Source: Symsagittifera roscoffensis
Lineage: Eukaryota; Xenacoelomorpha; Acoela; Convolutidae
DNA: 64,000 bases
Direction of reading: 5' to 3'
NCBI RefSeq assembly: GCF_963678635.1
Contig: NC_087067.1
Span: 14,027,018 to 14,091,017, forward strand
Made by a program: the position numbers and the translations under genes. Below are positions 1 through 12,599 of this stretch, one piece after another (the first letter of the stretch is position 1; the number at the start of each line of letters is the position of its first letter). The notes under the pieces are model-generated. The model saw only the letters and a list, made by a program, of their open reading frames with translations, was not told where the DNA came from and did not search any database.

Positions 1-73
1 TTTTCTAATAAACGTTTAATTGATACTTGCTTCAAAACAACATCAAAAAACCATAGAAAAAAGTTAAGACTGT

Positions 74-235
74 CTGTGAGAGAAGATGAACCTTTTGGTG
101 GTAGAAATGAGCTGTCAGTTAAGATCCTTAATAATCTTGAATTGCCGGGATATGTACATCAAAAGCTGTCAAGCTTTCCAAAGCATCCACATAAAAACAA
201 AAAAATGAAACGCGTATTGTGTAAGGAGTTTTTCA
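74..235 (+). pseudogene. Decayed RT-element fragment (Penelope-like), copy 1
   Basis: This stretch can be read as a peptide running from REDEPFGG to KLSSFPKHP. The same pattern recurs at 1588-1715 as ERQDKPIGG...KLSMGPKHP. The block LS.GPKHP resembles the region upstream of the RT core in Penelope-like or LINE-like invertebrate elements; that match is from memory of the family, not a search. It is an isolated fragment: the frame ends in AT-rich sequence and no catalytic motif remains. The two copies are diverged in nucleotides but keep similar peptides, so they are probably separate insertions of one family. Confidence 0.4.
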
Positions 236-746
236 ATTTGTTTTTTTATCGATACATAGAATATAGCCCATTTCAATTTTTGTTAACAAAACTTTTCATC
301 GTGTAGCAGCTAGCTCGCTGTTTAGTCGCATTAACACCCTCAATAGAAGCGAGAAAAAATTTTTACAGCTGATCCTGGTCTATCTATCAACAACAACTCA
401 CTGAAGCAGCTCAAATCTTGAAGTGAGTCCATCGAAAGAGAGAAAACTGATGTTGTGAAAAGATAAGTCAAACAAAACGAAAAAACAAATACAGGAGCTA
501 CAGAACAAAAAACAATCGCCCAGCTTGTGTCAACGAACTCACCACTATTTGATGTCGAAGAAGTAGCACAATTGGTGATCGTTTTTTGCTTCCAACGCTT
601 GAGTTGTTTAGCCAATTGGAGTGTTGACTAACTTGGCAATAAAACGACTACTCTACAGGAAAAGGCTGAAAAATCAAAAACAGCTCAAAGAAAATGTGGA
701 GATGTGGAGCTGAAGTCTCTGCGTTTGCTAGTGACTCACAAAAAAA

Positions 747-1136
747 GATTGGCAGGACTGATTGACAATATCAGAGGCAATCAAAAAAGACCATCGCAAG
801 AAACGAGGAAGGTGAAAGCGAGAGAAGATCAGATGCTGTTAACTGAGGTTTAGTCTGCGCTTCAAAAACATCGATGAGATGAACGAGAACTGTATTTGTG
901 AGTGCCTTGTGAGTTTTAATACCCGTAGCCTGCAAAACATTGATTGGCAGGACTGATTGACAATATCAGAGGCAACCAAAAAAGACCATCGGAAGCAACG
1001 AGGAAGGTGAAAGCGAGACAAGATCAGATGCTGATAACTGAGGTTTAGTCTGCGCTTCAAAAACATCAGTGAGATGAACGAGAGCTGTATTTGTGAGTGC
1101 CTTGTGAGTTTTAATACCCGTAGCCTGCAAAACATT
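747..1136. repeat. 195-bp tandem duplication (two copies)
   Basis: Unit 1 (747-941) and unit 2 (942-1136) both begin GATTGGCAGGACTG and end near GCAAAACATT. They differ by only a few substitutions and small indels. The open frames across it on both strands are short and repeat with the unit, so I do not call a gene. The flanking 300-746 shows nothing recognisable. Confidence 0.85.
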
Positions 1137-1559
1137 GCTCCTGTAGCACCTGTATTTGTTTTTTCACAGTACTTTTCAGTGCCGTATGGTTCAGAAAAGT
1201 CTAACAGAAAAAAAACTAATTTTGAAAAATGTGTAAGTTTATCTAAAGTTATTGGAAAAATTCATTCAATTGTAGATAGACTGAATTTTCTGAAAAGAAA
1301 TCTGAAACATAATCTAATACTCGTTTTTCTGTTATTCAATTTCCCGAGAACATGTTTTCCTATAGAACCGATAGGTGCATTATTTTCAGCTGAGACTGCT
1401 GAGGTTTTTCCCATCCAGGTCTAATGAGCAAAGAAAAAAGCCTGAGGAGATGGTAGTAAGGCCTGCTAGCTGGTGCAGAAAGCAATCGACAAACAGTTGA
1501 GGGCAATCGTTTTCCGGTTTGAGAAGCGTCAATTTGATGCAAGCTTAAGATAATAAATG

Positions 1560-2640
1560 AAAACCACAGAAAAGATTTGAAAATTTTTTTCGAGAGGCAA
1601 GATAAACCTATCGGTGGCAAATATGGGAGATCAGTTAAAGCGCTTGATAATAATGAACTGCTTGGATTGGTACAAGAAAAGCTGTCAATGGGTCCAAAAC
1701 ATCCAATTGGAGATACGTTTTGCAAACCGCCTTTTTCGAAAGCCACCGATATTTTACTCTCACAATTGAAGAACCAAATAGAAACTGATGAAACTTCATG
1801 TGAAATAGAGGCATCGCCAATGGCATAAGCCAAAAAAGCGAAACCCAAACTATAAAGCCGTTGAAAAAAAAGAGAAAATATCACAAAAATAATGGGTTGC
1901 TGGAAGTTCTTTTTGATAAAGGGTTTGGTTTTGTCTGGAAAATTGAAATGTTTGTTGAAATTTGCTCAATTTTTGAAAAAAGATGCATAGAGCGAATAAT
2001 TGCCTGCCAGGAACAAAAACAAACGAAATTAGTGATCAATTGTAACCTGATACGAGGTAAAAAGATTGGCAGCCAGCTAGGTTGTACGGCTTAGCTAGGG
2101 TACACAAAGCTGAGACGTTCTTCCCACTTCCAGGCAGCTCCTATGAGAGTTTTTTCTCAAACGTTTTCAACGTTTTTTGACCATACCGTTAGTGACCAAA
2201 TTAAAACCAGCATGCAAGAGGAAAACATGAAACATTGCTCTTGATCCAGATGAAACTATAGTATCTCATGGCATAAAAATGTATACTTTTTTTCCTCCGA
2301 AGCTGTACAGCCTGAAGTTTCCTCATAAAATTCAAAGATCAACAATGGAGTATGGCAGTCAAAACAGTACATTTCAAGAGTAGTGATTTATGGTATATCG
2401 AAATTGATGTTCTAGCAAAGGGCGCTTCCTGCTGGCACGAATGGTGCTACGTCCACTGAACCATATGAACACTTTTGCTCATGTGTGCTGCAGGAGGGTC
2501 ACAGATAGATCAGGGGGAGTTGAAAGCAAAGGTGCCGAAAGTTATATTATCCTAAATGTGGAAATTACTCGATGAATTTATACACATCAATAACCGAAAT
2601 ATTCTGGTTTTGTGAAAGCTGCTACCGCTAAAAAAAACAA
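1560..2640 (+). pseudogene. Degenerate Penelope-like (or LINE-like) reverse-transcriptase remnant
   Basis: Across several frames this stretch keeps the order of blocks expected upstream of and into a Penelope-like RT: KLSMGPKHP (about 1680-1710), a CEIEA block (about 1800), NNGLLEVLFDKGFGFV (about 1890-1935, like the DNGLL.VPFDKG.GF block of these elements), then a PGSSYE-like block in another frame (about 2130). Frameshifts and stops occur throughout and no YADD-type catalytic box is recognisable, so it is inactive. The family name is an inference from motif order; a LINE origin is possible. Confidence 0.5.
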
Positions 2641-2829
2641 AGACAGGGTACTCCAGAGACAAAATTAATCGTTAGGATTGTGGCTGAAGTAGTTATAACG
2701 TTGTTTGAAGTTGTTATAAGGTTTGCTGTTAGAATCTTGTAAGCCATTTTGTCTTCTTCAATCCGCATTTTCTATTGACCTCAAGTCATTAGTTGTTTGT
2801 AAACGGTCTGTTTGTGGATAAATCTCCAT

Positions 2830-3260
2830 CTATTTTGGACAAATTGTTCGGCAGTTGACCTCTAGAGTTGACGATTGTAAGAAAGCAGAAACTGCGCTAG
2901 GCCTCCACCTTGAGCAATGCATACTTAATGGAGGTAGCGCAGACAATAGTTGAAAATGACAGATAGGTTGAACAATCAAACTGTTTTTTTTATTTAAGTT
3001 ATCAGAACAAAATCTGGGCTTGAAAACATGCCATGATTTTAAGAGCAGCGAGTTGAAACTGATAGTTTTGTCCCGAAATGGTTTTGGTTTTGTACGACAT
3101 TTCTTGACTAAAATTCGTACAGTTCGCAATTTTGATACTTTGAAAGTTTCATTCGTCCATTTTACCAGGCCTTTGCTGATCTGGCCAAAGATATTATCTG
3201 CTATTTTGATTCAATATTTGCGTAGAGTAAGCGATGTCATCATTTTGAAGAAAAAATGAG
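2830..3260 (+). pseudogene. Possible further RT-element fragment
   Basis: A plus-strand frame at 3020-3259 carries LSRNGFGFVRHFLTK. It is reminiscent of the FDKGFGFV block at about 1920 and may be a second decayed copy of the same family. There is no catalytic motif and similarity is short, so this is weak. Confidence 0.25.
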
Positions 3261-3341
3261 AGGAGTAAGGTGTTTAAAAACCGTAGCTGCATTTTTTCAG
3301 ATTTTCTTTTGCCTGTTATGCATTAACACTTTGTTTTGGAT

Positions 3342-3650
3342 TTATCCCAGTGCTTGTGTTTCCTTACGAGTTGACGTTACTTTGGTAAAACCATACATCA
3401 AAACAGAAAGTATCAAGGACTTACACAGACCTAGCTTTACGACTGTCTTGACTTTTAACGAAACATTTCGCTTAATGAGATTCAAAATTTTGTTCGTACT
3501 CCTCATCAATACCTCAAAGTGAATGCTCCAAATAAAATCCTCAGATAGGTGTTTTTTCTGGTCTATCAAAACTTTAGGTTGTCCTAGATTTTCCTCCTTT
3601 ACTTTGAATTTTGTATTTGGCCCTTTGAGTGATAGGTAAGCAATTGCCAA
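3342..3650 (-). pseudogene. LINE-type RT thumb-region remnant
   Basis: The minus-strand frame includes LSEDFIWSIHFEVL, then NLIKRN, then KTVVKLGLCKSLILSVLMYG. This resembles the post-catalytic region of non-LTR retrotransposon RTs, where a helix precedes a LY.SLI.P.L.YG block. Only about 100 codons are open and the catalytic core is not seen. It lies antisense to the remnants at 1.5-3.2 kb, so it belongs to a different insertion. Confidence 0.45.
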
Positions 3651-6365
3651 ACGTTGATTCCTTTTTATTTAATAACAACCATCTTTCTATTGCAATAAGA
3701 TCATCTTGTACTTGCCAAAATTTTTTTTCGAAAGGCTAGAAACTTCAAATTGTTGACAAAAAAACATGGTTCGGAAAACATAGGGACACCGAGTTCGTAG
3801 TTTTTAAAGACACATAGTAAAAGCAGTCTTAATAGCAATCTTTTCGAACTTCTCTAATGGTTCTTCAAAGAAGAACCTGAATGTGAACACTCCTCAACTG
3901 AATTGTTTTGTTTATTTAGAATCGTATTTTGCATATCTCCTTTCTCTAATCATTTTGGTATAAAGCTTTTTTTAAATTTTCGAAGTCCTTGAAAATGACT
4001 TCGACATCACTTGTTTTCAGTTATTTCTCTTAATAATTTATCCCGTTTTACTCAGAGCAATCTGTAACCTAGCTTTCCATTTTTGCAACAACTTATTTTT
4101 CTGCCAATCAGGCCAAGAAGATGTTGGCTTTCTTTTGCAACATTCTTTTAAAAACTTGCTCCATGCACTTGTAAATTTAGCCACTTATTTCATTTAGTGT
4201 ATTGTAGTATACGACTTTAAAGAGAGGTTTTTCAACATATTCTTTTGTAATGGCTTTATGGCTTTATAATCAGGGTTACCAAGAACCTTTGAACTTTTCC
4301 ATCGTTGATTTGGATTGATTTGCTGTACAATATTTTGATAAATGGATAGCTCCAAGTCCGAAAATTTGACAATTTTTGCAAAAAATGTATCATTTCTTGC
4401 TGATAAAAATAATAACATTAGAAGACTACACCCAAGATCTTATTGGAGCATGTTGGAAAATGATAAAAACAATTATCTAGACAATTTTTCGTTGAACAAT
4501 TCAATTGCATTTTTTCGGAATCAATGCAGCTCAACAATTTTATTTCAGTTTGATTCAGTGGAACTTTTTTCACCGCATTTCACAGCTGGATTCTTGTTTG
4601 GAAGTTTCTTTTGCATTTCTTGGATTTTTGCAACAGAATTTTGATATGTACTACTTGAAGGTGGATGAAGATTAGGACAAATTAAAATGTTGGTTTAATT
4701 GAGCTGTTTTATTTTTGAATGGTAAAGTAGTAGGAGAAAACAATTTTCAGTTTGTTTCAAAATCAGCGTGTTTTTGACTACAATTAGATTGCCATCATGT
4801 AAGCTATTGTCTCTATAAGTCCTCTGGAAGTTGTCGTCGCTTAGAAAGATTTCAGTTGCGTTGGTGTTTTTGTTTTGCCAGGTTTTTATTAAACAATAAG
4901 CAAATAAGGTTGTAATTGGGTCTGTTGACAGAATTCGCAAAAATTGATTTCCATTGAATATTTACAAGAATTCTTGTATTGATTTGTAAAATTTTAAAAC
5001 AATCTAATCGGATTAAATCAAAGTTTTCTATTTCTATTTTGAAAGCATCCTTATACCATTCCAATTTTTAAATTTGCAGTGTCTTTCACGACGCCTTCAT
5101 CTAGTAGTTCCCGCCGTTTCATCAGTATTCAGATCTCCTGCATCGCCTTCTCACCAGTGAGCGCCGGTAGGATGTAGACTTCTTTTTTTTGACTTTTTGC
5201 ACTGAGCTGGAGACTTTTTGCAATGTTAAGTCTAGCCTCATTTCTCATTTTCATTTTAAACGATAACTAGTAGTGTTCGTTTTTTTTTCTATTGGCTCTG
5301 GACTTTCGAAGTCACTGCTTTTTAGTTACATGAGCGACAGCTCGAGTCGAATCAAGTATATCATTCATTTCATTTTTCGTTCACATTTTGCTTTGCTTGG
5401 ATCCTCTGGGATTCCCCGTCTTCTGAAACATTTATTAATTTGAGATTTTTTGAGACTTCAACTTTTTTAACACCATTCGATATAATTGTAGAAAAGTCAA
5501 CAGCAACAAAAGCAGCATACGCTTCCTGTAATTTTCCATGTTTACTCAAAAAGTTTCCGATTTTTCGTATTTTTTGGTCAATTTTTTCTGCATGTTTTAC
5601 AAACCTCGGTCAATCTTTTCTGAACACTTTATAGATTTTCGGAGACGTCCGATCTTTGAACTTTTTAGCAATAATTCTCCAAAGTTCGTTAGTAATCTCG
5701 GAACTTTTGCACAGAAGCATCAGTTTCATTCCAAAATCTGTAATCCAGTTATTTTTCCGCAGTCTGAAAAGTAACCAAAAACTGAACAAGACTGCTCGTA
5801 TCAGGGCGAAGCCCTGAAAGTTCCGACTGCCTTTTAACGTTTATGGAGCAGTAATAACATAAACAACATAACAAAAGTTAAATGAAAAAAAAATAAAATG
5901 AAAAAAGAAATTTTTCTAAAATTTGAAATTTTTCTATGAAAATCATCCCCCCACACGCCATATAAAGTACAAAACAAGAAATTTCGCTCCTTGTAACAAA
6001 TCAATTATGGCAAATATGCTTCTTACAACCAATTTGGAACGATTTCTAAGGACGGATTAATTCTCCGCTTACGCGTTAATTGCGCGAATTATATCGCGCG
6101 TTAATTGTATAAAAGTTGGTTATAATGGCCACAATGGCAATCTTTAAACCCTCATAACTTTACGAAAATTGATCACAGGTGAAATATCTTTTCAAATTTA
6201 AGCTCAGGACAACAATAGCTTTCGAATGAAATAAAAAATTGCCGTCAAAAATGGCTAGTTAAAAAGTCGAAATTTGTCTGAAGAAAAAAAAACCCACCCC
6301 GAGCACAAACATTCCGTTACTTTCGTATCGAAAGTCAGAACAACAAGTCAGAAATTAAACGAAAA
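3651..6365. other. No gene recognised; AT-rich spacer
   Basis: Only short AT-rich frames occur. Small items seen: a perfect hairpin TCAGGGC-GAA-GCCCTGA at 5801-5817, and a CpG-containing patch near 6065-6110 with two GCGTTAATTG direct repeats. I see no conserved coding motif. Confidence 0.6.
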
Positions 6366-6369
6366 ACTG

Positions 6370-8790
6370 AGCAAAAGGAAAGCTTGGTTGATGATCGATT
6401 AATTGCGGAAGAGAGAAGCTTGCGGAGTCATAAGGATTGTACTATTCCAATCGTTACCGAGCTTTTTCTACCAATCGATAAGACTGAGAACCAGAATAAC
6501 AATCCATAATGTTGGTGAGGAAGGCGTCTGTTTAAAGAAGATCGAGAAAACGGAAAGGTCCGTTGCTGGACTTTGAAATTGTTTTTTCACAAAATGCTTT
6601 ACTTTTCTGGACTTTAAAATAATTTTTAAAAACATCAGACTTCATTTTCAGGTCACGAGGAGCTGGTAGTGGTGATATTTTTTTGATCTACTTTCAATGT
6701 ATATGAGCATTTTTTTGCCAAATGATCAAATTAAAAAAAAAGAAAATAAAATTTTTATAGCACTGTTTTTGGGAGTGATCTCGTGGTCTGGGATGCTGAG
6801 ATCCAGCCATGAACTCACTAGTTTTGCCTGTAATTTGTTAAAAAACGTAATTCTGCCGAGAGATTTTAAACAGCAACACACGTTCGTTGACCCAATCTTA
6901 CGCAAGACTATTTGGTTCTGATAGAATCACTTAAAACTTTATCTTGACGCTAGCCAATCATTATAGGATTTAACCTCACTTGCCTCAGTAGCTTAAAAGC
7001 TTTAAAGACACGAATTGAGACAAAAGTAGGCAAATTTTACATAAACAGAAAAAATTTTGATAAGATTGAATGGCTTTTTGACTTATAACTGGAAAACCAA
7101 TAAACAGATTTGGTTCATTTTAGGACAAATATATCAAAAAACTGATTTGCTTACACGTGAGTTTTTCTTGTGAACATTTACAAATGAAAATAAAAAAATA
7201 AAAATTTTTAGAAAATGAGACCATCGAGGAGGTAGACCCTTCTTGTAGGGAAAACTTCATCGGAAAGCCCATATAGTGCTTAGAAAAGGGAGGAAAAAAC
7301 TAAATCATTCTTAGGCTATTTCCTTTCACAAATCCGAAGGGTCTCAAAGACATAAATCTGGAAGGGTCTGAAGACAACACTCCGAAGGTTCTCTATTTTG
7401 TCAATCCGCAAAGTTCTCAACCCGATAGGGTCTCAAGTTCTTTGATCCAGAACGGTCAAAAAACAGGTCCTTCGCCGTCCACAAACACAAACATCGATCC
7501 TTATGAGAAAAAAAAACAGACCCATCAGCGCACGAAAAGCAAAATCTTGCACCCGAAAACGCCAAAACAGCAATCTTTTTTCACAGAAATATTAGGATTT
7601 TAGGTCAATTAAACCTAAATAAAAAAGTCAAAATTAACAAGAAACCAATGATTGCACTTTTGACTTGTTCATAAATCAAACAGAGAAATCAGTAACGTAA
7701 AGCCAACATTGAGATCCTGCGATTCGCGTTTTTTGAAAAAAAAAACAATCAAAAACAGGCAATTGACATCCTTTGCATAGTGATCCTAAACCTATTTTTT
7801 TGGACAAAAAAAGTTCTAGCTCGGGCAATACAGAGGCAAATAAGAAGAGTAGAACTCGACGGATGCTTTAGACACTCACTTCAAGAAAAAACATCAGCCT
7901 ACAAGTTTTGTCTGAGGAGTGCTTCACTGAACATGGAGAATTTTTCATTAGAAACCCATTCGAGTTTCAGAAAGCAACAACTTAGTTAAATTATTCTTAA
8001 GATTTCAAAAAAAAAACGATTTTTCAGAACCTGATAGCTGAATTTTTGTATTTTACAAATCGTTTAAAATAATCAAATTGTGCATAACTATATTGATAGA
8101 GCATATTCAAAGTCTTTAACAAATTTAACTTTTTTGATTATGCTATTTTAGTGTTACTACTTCTGTTACGAAGAACAATTGTTCAGTTAATATGGCAAGT
8201 GAGCGATAAAATGTGATCAATTAGGATGCGAGGACAATTCAAGGATGCATATGAGTGATGGCTCTAAGAAATCTATTCTGAAACAAGAGAGAATCTCAAT
8301 GAGTTACTCTTTTGTGGCGAGGGACCCGAGAGGCTTTTTTGGCCAGGAACCGAGAGTCCGTTTGATGGAGAACTGAAGGGACCAAGACGAGATAGGACAG
8401 GAACAGGACTTTGCACCTTCAACTTGAACACTGAATCGGGAAAGATGTCGGAGCTGTTCGACATCTCGATTGAAAAGCCTGCTATCGAGAGCCCACCCAG
8501 GACTTCACAATGATGCAAGAAGCACCGGACATTTTCATTCTCACAGAAATTAAAGAACACTCTGGGAAACCAGGAGCCAATAATGTGTCAGCAAGCAGGA
8601 GCCAATGATGATGATTACAGATCACAAATAGGCTTCCGCAGTTCGTCTCACGAAGAAGCTGTACCTGTGTCAACAAGAAGTGACACCTCAGATATGTTTG
8701 GGACAATCAGAACAATCAGTACGGTTTCCATTTTTGCTGGATATCATCGTCACGGGACATTTAATCGCTGGTCACCATCGTCACCATCAT
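6370..8790 (+). repeat. Long dispersed repeat, copy A (truncated retroelement leader?)
   Basis: Blocks of this region recur in the same order in copy B (9025-12540): 6378-6545 with 9025-9201, 6745-6990 with 9405-9640, 7040-7180 with 10640-10780, 7475-7990 with 11325-11830, 8060-8330 with 11990-12230, and 8510-8720 with 12370-12540. The copies are clearly diverged. Short peptides such as GVISWSGMLR and SHEEAV are shared, but no long frame is. Because copy B continues into gag- and RT-like sequence, copy A may be the leader part of the same element. Confidence 0.7.
7320..7460 (+). repeat. Degenerate minisatellite with core CCGAAGGGTCTCAA
   Basis: Several imperfect units related to CCGAAGGGTCTCAA, spaced roughly 25-30 bp, lie inside copy A. 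The equivalent stretch of copy B (about 10900-11320) carries the same core, as CCGGAAGGGTCTCAA, again in imperfect array. Both copies therefore had it before they diverged. Confidence 0.55.
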
Positions 8791-9019
8791 ATATTCTTTT
8801 CTAACCTGCTATCATTGACTGCTTCCAGTTCATTTTAATTGACCCTGTTCGACTGAAAATAGTTGCATTTACTGAAATGAATTGCAAATATCCAAGCGTA
8901 TCCAAATACGACGAAAAAATTAAATGAGAGCATTATCTGCAATAGGAGTAAAGGGTAAAAGAAAACTTCCTTTAAAAGTCAGAAGCACACTTTTCGCATT
9001 CAGAAAATAAACAAAAAAT

Positions 9020-12000
9020 TGAACAATAGAGACGGAAAACTTGGTTGACGATCGACTAATTGCGGAAGAAAGAAGCTTTCGGAATGGTAAGGATCGTTTT
9101 GTTACAATCGTTACCGAGATTTTTCTACCAATCGATAAGGCGAGAACAAGAATAACAACACATAATGTTGGTGAGGAAGGCGTCTGTTTAAAGAAGGTCG
9201 AGAAAAGGGAAAGGTATGTCGTTCGACCTTGAAATAGTTTTTTCACAACATGGCTTACCTTGCTGGACGTGCCCTTATTATAATTTTTATAAAATCAGAT
9301 TTGTTTTTCAGGACACGAGGAGCTAGTAGTGATGAAACTGTCGATCTATTTTCAATGTATATGGGATTTTTTGCCAAGTGATCAAAGTAAAAATATATAT
9401 ATTTATAGCACTGTTTTTAGCAGTGATCTCGTGGTCTGGGATGCTGAGACCCAGCCATGAACTCACTGGTTTTGTAATTTATTTAAAAAACATAGTTCTG
9501 CCGAGAGATTTTAAACAGCAACACACATTTGTTGGCCCAATCTTACGCAAGTCAATTTGGCTCTGATAGAGACTGTTGAAAGCGCTTAAAGCTTCATCTT
9601 GACGCTAGCCAATCGTTTTAGGATTCAATCTCACTTGTCGCTCTGTTTTGTACTGTCCGAGCAAAAATTACATAGATGTTGTTAAGGCGCTCTTGGGTAT
9701 TATTGATAACACCTTGATCGCGGCTATTGACAAGCGCCTTATTGACAAGCGGAGGTTCACATTGATTTAGTTTTGTAACCTAGTAGGGCCGAAAATTCCC
9801 GGACAGTGAAGTTTGGGATGTTGGTCGTCCCGTCGTTTGTAGAGCGAAATTGGACAATAATTATGTAAGGATCTAAATGAAACAAAAAAAAATAATATAC
9901 TCTCACCAAATAACCAAAAAAATCTAATCATAAAACCAGAACCAAAGGATGCTTTAAAAATCATTTTAGTGTTTTTATGTTTTTAAAAAAACATAAAATC
10001 AAAATAGATTAATCCAGAGGAGATTAACTCCGGTTTTCTTAATTGTTGTTATTTGAAATAAAAATTAGGGTTGAATGATTGAAGAAAAGAACCTATACAG
10101 AATTGAGAGGAGGAGCGACAAGGATCACAAGGACAGGAAACATCGTTCTCTGGGTCTCGCTCAGCCTTTTTGTAAATTTTTTAAGCAGCTTAATTGGAAT
10201 AGTGAACGGATCTGGAGGGGTACAATAGTATTAATTTTAATAGTTATAAAACCTTTGTTTATTAACTCACACTGTAATTCAACAAATTAACCATTCATAC
10301 ACGAGTTTTTTCGTCAAATTATTGATATTTTTACATCTCGGAAAACGCACTTTTTGATTTATCTCTAATTTCTACGCCTGTATAAAACGTTGATTTAATG
10401 ATTTACAACGTAATTGGACTAATATCACTGTAAAAAAAGGTTCGAATATTTTTTGGATAATATGGGAGAACTTTTATGGGGGTTAATTGTGAGATTTTTT
10501 AACTGTTTGAAAGCAGTTTTTCAGTTCCTGGAACAATTGGCCGGAACATCTCTAAAATAGTGGATGCACCAATCCAGAAATTTATCTTTTATTGTGTAAT
10601 TATGATCTTAAAAGACGAGAGTTGAGAAAAAAACTTGTCCAGAAATATATACATAAGAAATTTTTGATGAGAACCAAGGAATTTTTGATTTTCAACTCGA
10701 TAACCACTGAGAAGATTTGGTTGATTTTAGGACAATTAGATCAAAAAAGTGATAAACCAACACGTGATTTAAATAATTTTAGGAATAATTACATGAAGAA
10801 AATTTTAAAAGTTTAAAAAAAAAGAAATTTTTTCGGAGAGCATTTATACCCCCTCCGAAAGGTTAAAATAATCGACTAAAGCAATTATAATCTTCACTGA
10901 ATGAATCAGAAGGGTGAAAAACATGGAAAACCAAACAATTGACTAAATTTAATGGTAGACCCATCCCAGTTGCTGAAAACTGCAGGGTTAGAACCTTATT
11001 TTGAAACTGGAAGGGTTCAAGAACAACTAGAACATCATTCCTTGTTTTTTTTAAACATTGAAACTGTAAGGTTGCGCCCAGAAGAGTCATCAGTCCACCA
11101 ATCCGGATGAGGCCCAATTCAGTAAAAAACACCAATCAGGAATGGTCCCTTATTAGTCAATTCGGAAAGGTCTCAAACCGGAAGGGTCTCAACTTCTTTA
11201 ATCTCCAGAGGTCAGAAAGTAGACCCGTCACAATCCGTATTTGAAAATCTATCCAGAAAGGTAATAAACGGACCCTTTTTTCCATATATGCAAACCTCAT
11301 TCGGAAGGGTAAAAAAACAGACCAATCACCCTCCGTAAACACAAACATTGATTGGTATGAGAACCAAAACAGACACCCTCAGCGCACAAAAAGCAAAAAA
11401 ACCCATCGGAAAGACGCCAAAATAGCACTCAAAAACAATTTTTTAAAGAAATATAAGTAATTTAGGCCAATTAAAAATATCAAAATGGACAAAGAACCAG
11501 AGACTGCACTTAGGGCCTGTCCATCAAAAAACCAAAGAGAACATTAAGGTGAGGCCAATTTTGTTTCAGACCCCCTGATTCGCGATTTTTTGATTAATCA
11601 AATGAAAACAGGCAAATAACATCCTTTGGATAGTGATCATAAACACTTTTTAGAGCAGTGGATACCCTGAGTACATTAGTAAGTCTAGCTTGGGCAATCC
11701 GGTGGCAGATAAATAGAGACGAAATCGACGGGTGCTATAGACACTCAATTGACGAAAAGTTATTTGCCTTAAAGTGTTTTACCGAAGACGGAGAAATTTT
11801 TATTTGAAGCCCATTAAACTTTTCGTACGAGCGACAACTTAGTTGCAATATCCTCAAGATTTCATAATAATTTCTTTTTACTTTCAACATCGAATAACTA
11901 AACTTTTATAGTTTTATAATTAAATTAATATCATCTTTTTTTCTTAACATTTGATTCAACAAACCCAATGAATTGAATATAGCTGTTTTGATATAGCATA

Positions 12001-12540
12001 TTCAAAATCAGGGAAACTCGGAAAGAGAGTTTTATCGTGCTGTGTTAGTGTTACTTTTTCTATTTTGCAGAACAATTGTTCAGCTAGTAGGGCAAGTCTG
12101 CGATAAAAAGTAATCAATCAAGATGCGACTAGACAAGTCAAGGACACTGAAGTTGAGCGATAGCTCTAAGAAATCTATTCTGAAACGAGTGAGAAACTCA
12201 ATGAGTGGCGTTTTTGTGGCGAGGAACCGAAAGGCTCGAAGCCAGAAGCAGAAGAAAAATTCACAAGAACTGGTTGACACCAGGAGTCAGAAGATCTGTG
12301 AAGATAAAGAGAAACCATGAACTCTTAATCGGGAAGAGATGTCATAGCTGTTCTTTCTCAGAGAGACTAAGAACACTCTGGGAAACCAGTCAGCAAACAA
12401 AAGCCAATAGTGAAGAGGACAAGGACGATGATTACAGATCAGAAATAAGCTTCGACAGTTCGACTCACGAAGAAGCTGTACTTTTGAAAACAAGAAGTGA
12501 AACCTGAGATCTCTTTGAGACGATCAGACCAATCAATATG
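9020..12540 (+). repeat. Long dispersed repeat, copy B
   Basis: This is collinear with copy A (6370-8790) but about 1 kb longer, because an extra segment lies between about 9650 and 10590. It carries the same minisatellite at about 10900-11320 and the same SHEEAV-type peptide near 12460. It is followed directly by gag-like and RT-like remnants, which suggests it is the 5' part of a decayed LTR element. I could not define LTR ends. Confidence 0.65.
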
Positions 12541-12599
12541 TTTTCAGTTGGAAAATAGGAATCCAGATACATCTCAGCAACGACAACTTATGGTCACCA

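Noticed and set aside
6370-12540. Copies A and B as an LTR pair
   Set aside because: They are long, diverged, lack TG...CA ends with a target duplication, and no pol lies between them.
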